In this document: one piece after another, positions 48,831 to 61,935 of the stretch | Layout of the letters: the number at the start of each line of letters is the position of its first letter | Numbering within the stretch: position 1 is the stretch's first letter | Assembly (NCBI GenBank): GCA_026874595.1 | Contig: CM049314.1 | Span: 35,819,229-35,883,228 of the forward strand | DNA length: 64,000 nucleotides | DNA from: Sipunculus nudus | Taxonomy: Eukaryota; Annelida; Sipuncula; Golfingiida; Sipunculidae | Reading direction: 5' to 3' | Translations under genes and position numbers: made by a program | Notes under the pieces: generated by a model | The model's input: the letters and a program-made list of their open reading frames with translations, nothing else | Told to the model about the DNA's origin: nothing | The model's database searches: none

Positions 48831-49262
48831 AGAGCCCGTTTACGGATCTGGCCCATCTGCCGATGGGCTTGGCCCATATGAGGATCCGTTAACGGATTTG
48901 ATTCCATGCACTTTCTGGCTCATCTACATCTATGTAGTTTTCTATGCACATCTATGTAATTTTGATGATAAAATTATTGATTTAAGGCTGTGATAGTGAT
49001 TTATGTTTCAATTAACACATTTAAGTTCTGAGAAATGTTTGTCTGAGTACAAAAGTCATCAAGATAATAAAATAATAACGTATTACTAACAAAAACTAAA
49101 ATCGGTTATTGGGCCAAGCCCATCTGCAGACGGGCCAGAAAGTGCATGGTATCAAATCCGTTATTGGGCTGCCCATCTGCAGATGGGCAGCCCAATAACG
49201 GATCCTCATATGGGCCAAGCCCATCGGCAGATGGGCCAGATCCGCAGACAGGCTCCAACATA
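48829..49262. mobile_element. Foldback MITE with 48-bp perfect palindrome
   Basis: Ends GTTAGAGCCCGTTTACGGAT and (inverted) GTTGGAGCCTGTCTGCGGAT start ~95-bp inverted arms that share CTGGCCCATCTGCCGATGGG and CATGCACTTTCTGGC. The right arm has an extra perfect 48-bp palindrome at 49156-49203 centred on CTGCAG, absent from the left arm. Both sides are flanked by (TA)n, consistent with insertion at TA. Confidence 0.75.
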
Positions 49263-49360
49263 TATATATCTGTGTGAATGTATATATAATACTGGTATAT
49301 AATAATATTAATTTATAAACAATACTAGTATATATTAGACATAACATCAGTAAAATCATG

Positions 49361-49361
<1 letters not shown>

Positions 49362-49413
<52 letters not shown>

Positions 49414-49725
49414 ATATATTGAGTGTCTGTATTACACATTTAAAATATATTACAATTAAGTATAAGAATACTTAATGTTTCCTCTATATGTTAATTATAA
49501 ACCAGGAGTAGATAAGGTATTTTATATAGTAAACTCATAAATGGAACCTAAGTCTATTATTTTATTTATTACTATAATTCATGCACAATATATAAATATT
49601 GATCTCTAAATAATGGAGGGTGGGGTGATTTAATTGACCCCCCCCCCTTGCCAAAATATTCAGGGTAAATACCCCCATCCAGCTCCAACCTCCAACCCCC
49701 ATCCCGTGTTGACGCCCATGCTAGA
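49362..49725 (+). repeat. (TA)n plus GGCGTCAAT-type element, third copy
   Basis: (TA)n at 49362-49419 is followed by GTCTGTATTACACATTTAAA, ACAATTAAGTATAAG, AAACTCATAAATG, poly-C and a GTGTTGACGCCC end, in the same order as in 5634-5990. Confidence 0.7.
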
Positions 49726-50734
49726 CAACATGAATAGACGCAAATGTATATATTGATACTATATATGTCATTTTTTGTATTTTTTTGTAGAAATTTATCT
49801 TTGTTATTTGAGTAATTAATTACAATGACCAGAAAAATTAGCAAAAGCAGTTTTATATTAACTACGATGTTATAATAAAAAAACATATGTGAATATCACG
49901 TATAACAAAGAATTAGCATATTTTAATTTTGGAGAGATCTGTACAAGTTTGATCGAGAGCTCTCCGTCACAAGTGACAAAATAACACCATCTATTGGGTA
50001 CGATTCACTTGAACACGAATTAAAGTTCAGGCAAAATTGTAGAACTCCGGACCTGACACCATTGAGCAACTCATAAAACATATATTAACAATAGATAGAT
50101 AAATGTGTGGTCGGGATCATGACAACGGCGTGTATTTGCCGAACTGATCATACCACCCACGCATGCAGACAAAGTATAGGCAGGTCCGCTTTCATTTTAT
50201 CGCCCCCAGCGGCGCCATCCATTCAACACGATCAATACGTGTTCAAAGTTCAGTGAAAAAGAAGCATATTTGAGAATATCTACGTACGGAAAAAAACATG
50301 CACAGAAATGGGAGAAATTTCGATGGTTATTATGAAAATATTTATGCATAGACAATTTCGTAGTAGTATAAATTTTCTCTGGTAAACTATAAATATATAT
50401 AAATATATTCATTTATACTAGTATATATAAGTGTTAACACATATATATTTATACATGTTGTATATGTACATATTGAACCACTTTATTCCGGCACCTTCGA
50501 GGATTAAGACCTCTGCGGATTATGCATTTTACCGGATAACACATCAAGGACACCAGGGTACCAATACTTGCTGTACCCTAAACATCGAAATTTGAATTAA
50601 TTATATGATTTTAAATAAAGCATAAAACCTTAAATGAAGTAAATATAAGTCATCAACAATTGTGCTAATTTGACCTCATTCAACAACAGTGTTCCATCGG
50701 ATCCCCAATCCAGTAAGTTGAGCGAATCACAAGC
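49726..50734. other. Intergenic, no gene recognised
   Basis: AT-rich, unremarkable. Confidence 0.4.
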
Positions 50735-51195
50735 ATCATTACATTACTACAAGGATCATTACATTACTACAAGGATCATTACATTAATACAAGGATCATT
50801 ACATTAATACAAGGATCATTACATTAATACAAGGATCATTACATTAATACAAGGTTAAATACATTAATACAAGGATCATAACATTAATACAAGGATCATT
50901 ACATTAATACAAGGTTAAATACATTAATACAAGCATCATTACATTACTACAAGGTTCATTACATTACTACAAGGATCATTACATTAATACAAGGATCATT
51001 ACATTAATACAAGGATCATAACATTAATACAAGGATCATTACATTAATACAAGGATCATAACATTAATACAAGGATCATAACATCAATACAATTAAGGAT
51101 CATAACATTAATACAAGGATCATTACATTAATACAAGGATCATTACATTAATACAAGGATCATTACGCGATTACAAGGATTATTACATTATTACT
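50735..51195 (+). repeat. 20-bp minisatellite AAGGATCATTACATTAATAC
   Basis: About 23 copies, mostly exact. Variants use TACTAC, GGTTAAAT or GGATCATAAC. Variants recur at regular intervals (two GGTTAAAT units 60 bp apart), suggesting higher-order duplication. Confidence 0.95.
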
Positions 51196-51865
51196 ATGCG
51201 CATTTACATTCATCACGTGGTTCACACAGGGGTAAAGAGAAGAGAGTTGAACACAGCTTGGGAACCTACATGTTCAGTGTGCACTGATTGTTGTAGAGCA
51301 TGGTTTTTTGGATATATACCGGTTTATTTAAATAAAGCAATTCAAGTCTATCGGGTATGCAGTTTTGCTTATTTTCCTTGAAATAAGATTAAACGGAACA
51401 AGCTGCTGAAAATGTCGACCAATATGGTGTGAAAAATCAATATTATTAAGTTTTAATTAGACGCGTCGAGCTCTGACGCTTGCACGCTGAATTATTTAAG
51501 AACAAGTTGATAAAAGTTGCCGTCTCGTTTCAGTTGCCCGTGTCCATGCAGCTTCTTGACACAATCCAAATTTCTTACATGCATATAAGACCTATATATC
51601 CCTGTTTTAAAGTAGCTGTTAATTACATATTAATTAACGAATACTTATGAACGCTGTAATTAAAATACAATCTTCAGTCTATCATATTATATACCGTCAT
51701 CAATGTTACTAGACACAGTATTTTCGGTTATTTAAAAGAAATTTAAAAATGCCATAAACAATTTCACATTTTATAATAAATACATAGTAAAGGTAATATA
51801 AATTAGTTATGTCATACAAACAACTGAAAAGCTATAACGCGATAATATATAAATTATGTTCTTTC

Positions 51866-51923
<58 letters not shown>

Positions 51924-52300
51924 TTAAAACGTAAATGCATGACACACACATATAACATTTAACTTTAAAAAATAAGACCTAAACTACAATTTTACCTCAT
52001 TTTGTTGTCGTTTATTCACACGGAATCACAATACAGTCATCCAAATTTTAATTGCTGATTTTTACATATTGACTTAATTTTATTCATCTTTGCATTCGCT
52101 TCCTGATCAAGTATCTGTACACTGAGCATTTTATGCCCTATACAAAGACTATGTATTAAGTAGTGGTATATGAAGGAATTGTGTCTGGAACATCAATCCC
52201 TGGCAGCGGTATGAGGGTATGACCTTGAAGGTATGATTTTGGGTATTGGGTATAACGCAAGGTCGCCTTTGGTTCCCTATTCGGGGTCATTGGTGTATGT
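51196..52300. other. Intergenic with (TA)n
   Basis: (TA)n at 51868-51921. The rest is anonymous AT-rich sequence. Confidence 0.5.
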
Positions 52301-52309
52301 TATTACCCG

Positions 52310-52495
52310 CCGGACAATTACCCCCCGACAATTACCCCCTAGACAATTACCCCCAGACTATTACCCCCCGGACAATCACCCCCAGGACAATTACCCCCTG
52401 GGACAACTACCCCCAGACAACTACCCCCGGACAATAACCCCCCCGGTACAATTACTCCCCGGACAATTACCCCCTGGACAATTACCCCCATGAAA
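52310..52495 (+). repeat. ~15-bp minisatellite GGACAATTACCCCC
   Basis: About 13 degenerate tandem units. Frames rich in P, Q, L and Y come from the repeat. Confidence 0.9.
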
Positions 52496-52945
52496 TAAAT
52501 TACACATTTAAAGTACACGTTATACATTTAAATATATTCTGTCTTGCTAATGAGTAGCACAGAATGCCAAAGAAATGAATAAAGACAATTGCAAACAAAA
52601 AAGAAAAAGAAAATCACTTTGAATAATAATATCATGCTATTACTTATTATGATATCACTTATTATGACTGGTAAGAATGGATCAGAATGAATGGTATCCC
52701 TGTTTGAATGGAATTCTACCTACTCATGCAGCATCCTGAGATCAACCGAAAGATCGCGCATGCGCATCGGCAGCATCAATTACGCGTAGCAAATCGGGGA
52801 GTATCAACGCAGATTATCTGAGCTCTTTTCATCTATCGACATCGCCTTTTCGGATCGCTCATCCGTGAAATTTATTGGTTTATCAGACCGCAGTTGACCG
52901 ACTACGGTACTTGAGAACGTTATAGTTTCGGCGCATAGTTGCATT

Positions 52946-54885
52946 GTGACACAAGGCAACGCTAAGTTTGAAGAGATGCCGAAAATGGGTCAAGCTCCTG
53001 AACATGGCCGCAGCAGTGCTGAAGGCAGCACGATAGCGGTGTTGGCTGAGCCAACAAGTGACGAAGTCCTTTCCATAGTGAACGATATGGATGAACTGCG
53101 CGGCGGCGGCGGTTCTAAGTCTAGCTCACGCAAGGGCGATCGAGCAGACTCACAAAAACCATCCGGATCCTAACGAGCTGATAAAGCAAACAGCTCAACT
53201 GGAAATAAAGAGAGTAAGGACTCGGACAGTCACACGCTCAAAGACATCAAGGAGCAGTTTACTGTACTGGCGGGCGCAATGGCGCACATGGCACCAATAG
53301 TCAAAGAACTTAAAGCTGCATATGATGAGAGCAAGTAGGCCTATGATGACCATAACTGTGCTGAATATCAGCAAAGGAGCGAGGCTGACTTGTCAGATGG
53401 GGAAGTGAGCGAATGTGATTATGAGGATTATCCCCATAACAAGAGAGCCAAAGGGAAGCTGACGCCCCGCTGACCGCTAAACCACATACCTCGGTGTCAC
53501 TTGAAAACCACAACAACGAGGTCACGTGCCAGAAAGCCTCTGACGTAGCGGTCACGGGTAAAAAAAAAGATGGTGGCGCCCATGGTGACAACGGAGCCGT
53601 TGGATTCCTCGCTCAATTCGTCAACAAATCAAAGAAGTCAGCACCTGACATAAACCCTTTATTCGCGGAAACTGTCACAGAACTTCTGCAAGCGGGGATG
53701 GCGAAAGATGAGCGGGAGGCAACCCTCGAGAAATGGCAACCTCCGGGAAACTGTCCTCGGTAAACTTGGTGCGCGTTAATCCCGAAATCTTTAACAACGC
53801 TAGGAGGGAAGTCAAGACGGAAGACGTCATGATGCAAATGGTCCAGAAGTCGATGATGGCCGGCTTAACTAAGCTTGTTCTGCTCATGGACAAATTTATC
53901 TCTGCCGAAAGTGGGAAATCCACCGTACCAAGTGCATTGTAAACTAAAGAGGCGGTGTCTGAGGCGATTGCACTGATAGCAGGTGCCTCGCATGAACTGG
54001 ACACCAGAAGGAGGTTCTTGTTCAAGTCGGCTATCAACCCGGAATTTAAGAAACTTTACCACGAAAGTGCAACTATTTCAACGCTGCTGTTTGGCGATAA
54101 ACTTAGTGAACAAATCACTGAGAAAAAGGAGTCTAAAAAGGTCACTAATAGCGTAAAATTGAACAGCAGTCAAGAGAAACGAAACGGTAGTGGACCACAG
54201 AGAAGCTACAAAGGGAAATTTCCTTTTTTAGCCCCAAGAAACGCTGCAGCCTCACCAAGCCCTGTCTCTGCTCAGTTTCACAGAGGAGGCGGCAGAAACA
54301 GAGCTACAGAAGCAGACCATCCCAGAAGCCAAGGGGCAGAGGGAGTTACAGTGCGCACATGGACAGCCACCTGTACTAGGGCCATCTAAATCAGAGATGA
54401 GAAATCATTCTGGTAAACATATTGGCACTGTAAGTGACAGTGATCAAACATTTCAAGCAGGAAATATAAAGAACTTTTACAGTGAGTGGACTAAAATTAC
54501 AAAAGATCCAAATATCCTAAAATTAGTTTCTGGTTGGGACATTAATTTTGAGTCTGACCCAGTACTAACAGGTGTCTCAGAATCAAAATTTTCACGAACT
54601 GAGTCACAACTGATAAGAAATGAAATTGCTAAATTACTCAAAAAAGGAGTCATAGTTGAGAGTGAGCCGGAAGAGGGTCAATATATTTCGCCCATATTTC
54701 TTTGACCTAAAAAAGATGGTACATATCGTATTATTCTCAATTTGAAAACTCTGAACACTTCTGTGGAATATAAACATTTTAAAATGGAAAGCATTCATAC
54801 ATGCACAAATCTAATGACCCCAGGCTGCTTTATGGCATCAATAGATCTTTCAGATGCTTACTACACAGTACCTGTACGGAAAAAT
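52946..54885 (+). mobile_element. DIRS-like retrotransposon remnant (gag and start of RT)
   Basis: Fragmented frames read in order: LEKWQPPGNCP, VNLVRVNPEIFNNARREVKT, MAGLTKLVLLMDKF (gag-like, DIRS style), then FYSEWTKITKDPNILKLVSG, ESQLIRNEIAKLLKKGVI, ISPIFL-stop-PKKDGTYRIILNLK and SIDLSDAYYTVPV (RT N-terminal half). Stops and frameshifts occur throughout. The RT catalytic box, RNase H and tyrosine recombinase are missing because the element breaks off at about 54885. Confidence 0.6.
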
Positions 54886-57275
54886 TAAAACTTTCCCTGA
54901 ACCAGTCTTCGATTCCACTTGTTTGCTTATATAGACCTCCTCCCAGTAAGCGCAATAAACTGACCAATTCTGTATTTCTTCATTTCTCGATTTCGCTTTA
55001 TGAATTGCGGTCTGATATTAAGGAGATGGTAGCATCTGCAGAGTTAGGTCAGTCAGCCTGTTTTGACCTGGACTCTCTCGTTGTCATGTACAATGACGGG
55101 CTCAGACATGCTCTTGACCGTCGTGCACCGTCTGTTACTAGAATGGTGAGAGATAGACCTTCGGCCCCGTGGTTGTCTGATGACATCAGAGTTTCCCGCC
55201 GTAAACGGAGGCAAGCGGAAAGACGCTGGCGAAGATCAGGTCTATCTGTCCATCGTGAAATCTTCGTCAGAGAAAGGGCTGTAGTGAAAGCAGTCATCTA
55301 TGATACCAAGAGACAATTCTACATGGATAAGATTGACTCCTGTTCGTCATCAAAACAGCTGTTTTCTGTGTCTGGTGAGCTTCAGGGCAAATCCCGGATA
55401 ATACCTCTGCCAACTGATATACCTCGCTGTGACCTTCCGAAACGTTTCTGTGACTTTTTCTTGGCCAAGATTGAACGTATCCGTCGGGAACTTGGCTCTT
55501 GTGTATGTGAACTTCCTAATTTTGATGTTTATGACGGTCCCACTTTGTCCTGGTTTACACCAGCGACTCATCTGGAGATACATAAACTCATTCAGTCATC
55601 ACCAACAAAAAGCTGTATACTAGATCCCTTCCCCACTCCCCTTCTTAAGCAATGCATAGATGACCTAACTCCATTGATTACGTTCATTATTAATGTCTCT
55701 CTATCAACAGGTACAGTCCCTTCTCAGTTTATATAGGCTGTCGTGAACCCACTTTTGAAGAAGCCGGGATTAGATCCAAATGACCTTAAACACTTTAGGC
55801 CAATTTCGAACCTTCCCTTCGTTTCTAAAATCCTTGAGAAGATTGTTTTAAAGAGGTTACAATGTCATCTTTATGAAAATAGCTTAATGGAAATCCTTCA
55901 GTCCGCGTACAGAAGGCACCATAGCACAGAGACCGCCGTTCTGAGTGTCATGGATGATCTGCTGATGGCGGCAGACGAAAGACGCGTTTCTCTCCTAGCA
56001 TTGTTGGACCTCAGTGCGGCGTTTGACACGCTTGATCATTCCATTTTGCTTAAAAGATTAGAAATTGCCTTTGGTATACACGGCACCGCGCTTTCATGGT
56101 TTACTTCATACCTCGCTAATCGTTCCCAAGCTGTTATTGTCGACGGTAGAAAATCAAACCCATGTACTTTATTGTACGAGGTTCCTCAGGGATCCGTGTT
56201 AGGACCTATATTGTTCACTTTATATTCACAACCCCTATCTCGCATAATATCTGCACATGATTGTGCTTTTCATAAGTATGCTGATGACACTGAACTGTCA
56301 GATGTAGTAAACCAGGTAAGTTCAGCTCTGTCCAGTTAAGCATACAAGCTTGTATCGAGGATTTACTATCATGGATGACCAGCAACAAACTTAAATTGAA
56401 TACTGACAAGACTGAAATTATGCCTGTCGGATCTAAACCCCTTTTAAGAATGACTGACAGTGAGTCTATTGGCATTGGGGGCTGCACTGTTCCTTTTCAA
56501 AATACAGTGAAGTATCTAGGTGTTAAGAATGATCGTAATCTTTCAATGCATGATTATATTAGTAGTATATGTCGTGCGGCCTTTCTCGAGCTCCGCCGTA
56601 TAGCTTCAATCAGGCGTTTCCTCTCTATTAATGCGTGCTGTCGGCTCATTTGCGCCACAGTAATATCTCGCCTGGATTATTGTAATTCAGTTTTTGCTGG
56701 GCTACCTGCAGAGCAAGTATCGCGGCTACAGATGGTCCAGAATAATGCGGCGCGTCTCATTCTTAAGAAGCGTAAGGTCGACCACGTCACCCCGCTGCTC
56801 AAACAGCTCCGTTGGCTTCCCGTCAAATACCGTATACAATACAAAATTGCTGTTTTTGTTTACCGCCATTTTGATGACTCACTTCCATCATATTTGACGG
56901 AAAAAAATAATAACCTATCGGCCTTTGCGTACGCTGCGCTCGGCTTGCGGAAATCTTCTTACAGTACCAAAGTGTAATATGAAAATCGATGAACGGTCCT
57001 TCCGTTTCATAGCCCCAAAAGTTTAGACTTCAATTCCCATTACACTTAGAAAATCTTCAACTCTTGTATCATTTAAAACTAATTTAAAAACGTATCTGTT
57101 TCGTCAAGCTTTGGTAATTAATATCCATTTTTTTTCTAGGTCAGGCACAGGGAGTAGATTTCCATGAAATAGTATGTGAGTATGTGTGTGTGTGTGATTT
57201 GCGCTGTGAGTCCGACCATCGGAGAATTTTTGGCGCTATATAAATACTATATATTATTATTATTATTAAAATAAC
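54886..57275 (+). mobile_element. 5'-truncated LINE (CR1/L2/Jockey-like) with RT
   Basis: It begins inside the endonuclease C-terminus (VCLYRPPPSKRNKLTNSVF), continues with a basic linker (APWLSDDIRVSRRKRRQAER), then RT: HFRPISNLPFVSKILEKIV, LDLSAAFDTLDHSIL, VPQGSVLGPILFTLYSQPL and HKYADDTEL, and C-terminal KTEIMPVGS, CNSVFAGLP, LRWLPVKYRI. A single TAG at 55734-55736 and a frameshift near 56330 break it. The 3' end GGCGCTATATAAATACTATA followed by (TTA)n is a typical tail for these LINEs. Confidence 0.8.
55743..56977 (+). pseudogene. LINE reverse-transcriptase remnant
   Basis: RT motifs from KHFRPISNLP to LRWLPVKYRI. The catalytic YADD at about 56278 is intact. Two frames, 55743-56339 and 56338-56977, overlap across one frameshift. 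Otherwise well preserved, so the copy is fairly young. Confidence 0.8.
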
Positions 57276-60200
57276 AAAAACAGTGGAGGGGGGGGTATCA
57301 ATAAAAAACTTCATGTGTTAACCCCCCTGAATATGTACCTGGTTGAGATATTTAGGGAAAAAATATTTTTTGAATTTTAAAAAGAGTGTAACCCCCCTGT
57401 ATATAGCCCCAGAAAGTTGTGAAGTCGTACAAAAACGTGAACATCATCATTAAACCATCCCCTTGTAAGAATACAAGGCTTATAGGGGTTTATGAGGTTA
57501 TTACTATTCCAATATTTTGGTCACATTGTTTGTGGGTGGACTTTCTCCGGTTTCCCCTGGGTGTGAAACAATCAAATACAATTTTCCCCCATTTGGGGGG
57601 GGGAGGGGGGGCGGGGGTCATTTTTATATTTTTTCTCAATCTCACATATGTCTGATTTTCAAAAACTGACTTTTGGGCACATTATCAGTTCAAATTGACA
57701 GACTTGCACCTGATATTCACTTTGGACCTTGACCTAATTTTCATGGTCATACACTCCATACCTGATTCCCGATTATCGCTCAGGGAATAAGTATCCGGTG
57801 ATTCCTAGCCGATTGCAAACATCTAGTTTGTCTTTATTTACTGACATGTAAACCACCCTACTTAAATTTTTTGGCACTATATCCGTTCATATAACTAACA
57901 TTAGTTTGTTTTACCAGGCGCAAGTTGTTTTTATACGAGAAACGCGTCGTGACGCCGCAGTGTTTATCCAGTTCCAGTTTGACGTTACAATACAAACGGT
58001 CTGTTATACAAAAGTTCTCTGTGGTTGTCTAATGTCTACGCTCGATCGTACTCTTGTGTCCCTCTAGCACTGGCTGAACTGCTTCGGTGTAAGCACCCTG
58101 CCTTAGACTGCGTAACAACAGTGGCATCATCACATTAACTAAACTTCCTTTTTTTTTGCAATATATATATACATATATATTTATATATTGGCGGAATATA
58201 AAGAAAACCCGATACATGTATATACGCAAGTAATGATATGCAATTATTATCGAGATTTAAGTTCAGTACATCAAAGAAATGCATATTTTAAACACATTTT
58301 GGTAGAAATAACTAGAATAGCTTTCTATCAATGAAACAACCATTACATACAAAAATCAGCTAGTGAGGCGTGTTAACCAAACATTTCTGTGCTAACCCTT
58401 CCCTATATGTGGGGCTTTTGGAAAAATTGCTAAAAATATTGTTGTTAGAATCTCCAATTCTGGATAACCTCCGTGTACATACCTCTCAAAAGTTGTGGTA
58501 CACTAAAATTGGCAAAAAACTGTTTTTGTTCTCGGGATACGGATATGTTATCATCGTAGTCGCAAAATCTTGATACATTAATGATTATATGAGTGATAGG
58601 AAGACATATACAGTCACTTTCACACTCAAAAGTTAAATCTAATACCTTTGGTCTAAATGATGAATACACTTTTAAAGAACGGATTAGGCTTTATAAATAC
58701 ATAAATATTCATGACTTGAGGTTTACATTTCAAAACGTTGAGACCATTTACGTGTAAATTTTTGCCAAAGTTGTAATCTCGCTCACAAAATAAAAACACA
58801 TGATGAATATTCGACTGAAACATTTTTATCAACACATGTTGTATATTTGTGCTAATTTGGAATCTTGCTCACAAATTTACCTTTAAACATTCATAAAAAT
58901 GTTCAAAGATACTGTAGATGATTCCGCCTGTCAGGCACCATCTCTAAATATATCCAAGATTAACAAGTTCAACAAATTATAATGTAATCGATGCATGAAC
59001 CATGGAGAAACTGTATGAATGTTTGCTTGAAATGGACAACGAACAGGGAAAATTCACATCTGATAGTACTTACTAAAAGAACTTTTTTTGCTTGATTTTT
59101 TATACTTTGAATGATGACCAGGAAATTGATATGCCGGATAATCTCTGTACGAATTTTTTTAAGTCAGACAAATAACTGCAGAAAAATGTCACTTGAATGT
59201 AAAATTTGAATATTTATATCAATCTTAAAGTATCCACTACAAAAAAATATCAATTATATCTAAGATGCAGAAGCATAGCAAATTTCAGAGCAATGTATGG
59301 AATAACTTTTGCAAATGTTTTTCTTTTAAATATAAATTCTTTTTATAAACATCAATTGGAAAGATTATTGTGAAACTTGGGTAAATTTTGTTCAGATGTA
59401 GGATTGGTAACATGAATATATATGTCCATGATATTTATTATTTTCAATGTATGGCCCTTTAATAAATTTTAGTGCTGCAGCGAATATGATTCAGATGAGT
59501 CTGGCTGTCAAGGTGTTTACAGTCACATAGCTCATAGAATATAGGCCATTGTTACTTAATTTATGGTTCCTAAAGGATCAACGAGGACTTGTTTGGATGT
59601 ACAAGCATAATTCTAACAGATAATCCTTGTTTGAAGCCATGTTTCCTCTCTCAAGAAACATTTTGTACGAATTGCCGAATTTACATCAGCTGAAAGAAAC
59701 AGATTATCAATATTTCGAAGATCGTCATACAGATATTGGCAGAGTTGATATAGACCTTCTCGCAAATATAACCGGGATTTTGGGAGGAAGATTTTGGTCC
59801 ATTTATATCAAAGTTATATACCTAAGAAGATGTTCCCATCTGCAAAAGTATGGGCATCAACCCATACATTAAAGAAATGTTCCGAAAGGGCACCCTGAAC
59901 CTGTGGATCCTTATCTGTAGCACTAGAAGGGAAATACTTACAAACGGAATATATTTTGTGTATTTTTCTGTTTGATATTTGCTACTGTACTGTTTTAACA
60001 CATCCACCGCAAGTGTATTTTAAATGCTAGGCGATAGAACAAACGTGTGGACTAACCAAACCTTGTCTGCATGATAAATCTTGGATAAGAAGGCAGTAAT
60101 TGTAATATGTTAGACAAATGTAGATTTTGTTGAGCTCATACTACTTTGACAGCACTTCCACCTTAACGCAAGTCCAAAAATATTTAACAGCAGCGTGTTG

Positions 60201-60680
60201 AACATAGTTTTTCAGAATCAGAAGCAATAGTCCAGCTTTTATACAGCAGTATACTAGTATATGTTTAGATAATATCAAAATGGCATATGACTGTTCCTCA
60301 TTTGTATTTATTCACCAGTTAATATGATCATGTCAGTATATTTTACACAACTTCATATATGAAAAAAAAATTTAAAAATGGTATTTTTTATTTAATCTAA
60401 ACTTAAGAGGGGTGTACAAAGGGTTAACACCTGAAAGAAAATCTGAAAAAAAGTTTCTAACATATTAAATGCAGGACCATAAATTCAGGAGGTAAGAGAA
60501 TCCGATTCCACATTTTTGTAAAATAATACCCACCCTTACTCTAAGATAACGGGTCAGAGAACATGTGATGCGTTTACCTAAATGAGGTTAGCGTGTAACT
60601 GTGTTACATAAGGGGAGCGGTTGGCCTGTTTGCGCACGTGGGAACGCTGTAAAGGTGAAGTTATAAAGTCGGGCGCTCAG
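57276..60680. other. Intergenic, no gene recognised
   Basis: Includes poly-G at 57286-57295 and 57595-57615 and otherwise AT-rich sequence. Short frames lack motifs. Confidence 0.4.
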
Positions 60681-60685
60681 GGATA

Positions 60686-60910
60686 ATGAAAGTAACAATC
60701 TTCATACACCTGGCGATGCGCCATTACTTTACCATGCCTTTTTGTGTGTCCGGCTGTGTGGGTGACGTAAGGAACGGCTGGTACTTCAGACACTCCCTTG
60801 AGTTGAGCTTCCTTGTTGACAAGGTGCGTCTCAGCATGCAAAATGAAATAAAAAGGATATACTCGTGCGTGATCCCAGGCTGCTGTCCTTCGCGGTTGAA
60901 CTTAATCTAA
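60686..60910 (+). CDS. Unrecognised small cysteine-containing frame (doubtful)
   Basis: 74 codons with a hydrophobic start (MKVTIFIHLAMRH) and cysteines in CVSGC and CVIPGCCPS. It could be a small secreted protein, but there is no second copy, no splice support and no family match. Chance is the simpler explanation. Confidence 0.15.
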   Translation: MKVTIFIHLAMRHYFTMPFCVSGCVGDVRNGWYFRHSLELSFLVDKVRLSMQNEIKRIYSCVIPGCCPSRLNLI

Positions 60911-60919
60911 TATATCCAT

Positions 60920-61125
60920 TAATTAGTAGAAAAGATGGTAAATGTTGATGAACTGTGTTAACGTCCGATTAATGAACAGAAAAGATGGCAAATGTTGGTG
61001 AACGTTGTGAACGTCCCATCAATAAGGAGAAAAGATGGCACATGTTGATAAACAGTGTGAACTTTAATGAAGAAAACAGATGATAAATGTTGATAAACGT
61101 TGTGAACGTTGGCTGGCATGCAAAT
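60920..61125 (+). repeat. ~50-57-bp tandem repeat
   Basis: Four copies around AAAGATGGCAAATGTTGATG then AACGTTGTGAACGTCC.ATTAAT, progressively degraded. Confidence 0.75.
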
Positions 61126-61654
61126 TAAAATTCAAACGAGACATTTTGTACATTATAACAGTTCGTTGCTGTGTAGGCCAATATTGCAGATATGGTATTC
61201 TTATTCTAAATTGCTGGGTACGCTCCGGGAAGAATTGCTGTCTGTGCTGAAAAACTATATCATGAAATATCATTAACGGTTCAGTATTTTCTGACAGTCA
61301 AGATGAGAAAAACGCAGAAAAACAACCGTTGGGATTGCGCGTACAATTTCCCTGTCACATCTATATAGACACAAGATCTTAGAATTAGGGGCCAAGTGCT
61401 CAGCGCGGCGTGACCCGAGTTACTTAAAGTACTCGAAATATTACTTATATATCTGAGGCGGTATGTAAAGCGACGCTTCCTCAAGTGTGTAAGTTGAGTG
61501 TTCTCTCAACGTATGTCTGTTTGATATGTTTTATAGACTCCTTAGACTCCTTTCTATTGCTAGTATTACACATTTCAAATTACATAATTTAAACATTACA
61601 TGTAAGCTCTAGGTGGTGGTGATTATAATTCGAGTAATTGTCATAATGACTTTA
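61126..61654. other. Intergenic, no gene recognised
   Basis: Nothing notable. Confidence 0.4.
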
Positions 61655-61935
61655 AAGGTGCCCATTCACCTGTCTTTTGCAAAATGATTTATGTAATTTC
61701 TGGCTTTCTCTGTGTATGTTAATGATCTATGATTAAGGGTAATTTTGGTTATGAAAAGTTCTTATGAGGCCTTCGTGAAGAATGTGTAAACTTGATTTTT
61801 ATCAACAACATGTTTGTAAACACAGCAATGTTAAAAAATGCGAAAAACGTGTAACCAAGAAGGTGGTAGTTTGCATATATGCGGAGGTAGAAAGGTCATT
61901 TGCAAAGCTCTGACTTATCTGACTTGCTGTCAGAT
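61655..61935 (+). repeat. Dispersed ~280-bp repeat, copy 2
   Basis: Inverted partner of 1-290, starting AAAGGTGCCCATTCACCT and carrying CAACAACATGTTTGTAAACA. Confidence 0.75.

Noticed and set aside
59627-59872. 81-codon frame MFEAMFPLSRN...
   Set aside because: No motif, paralogue or splice support. Length is expected by chance.
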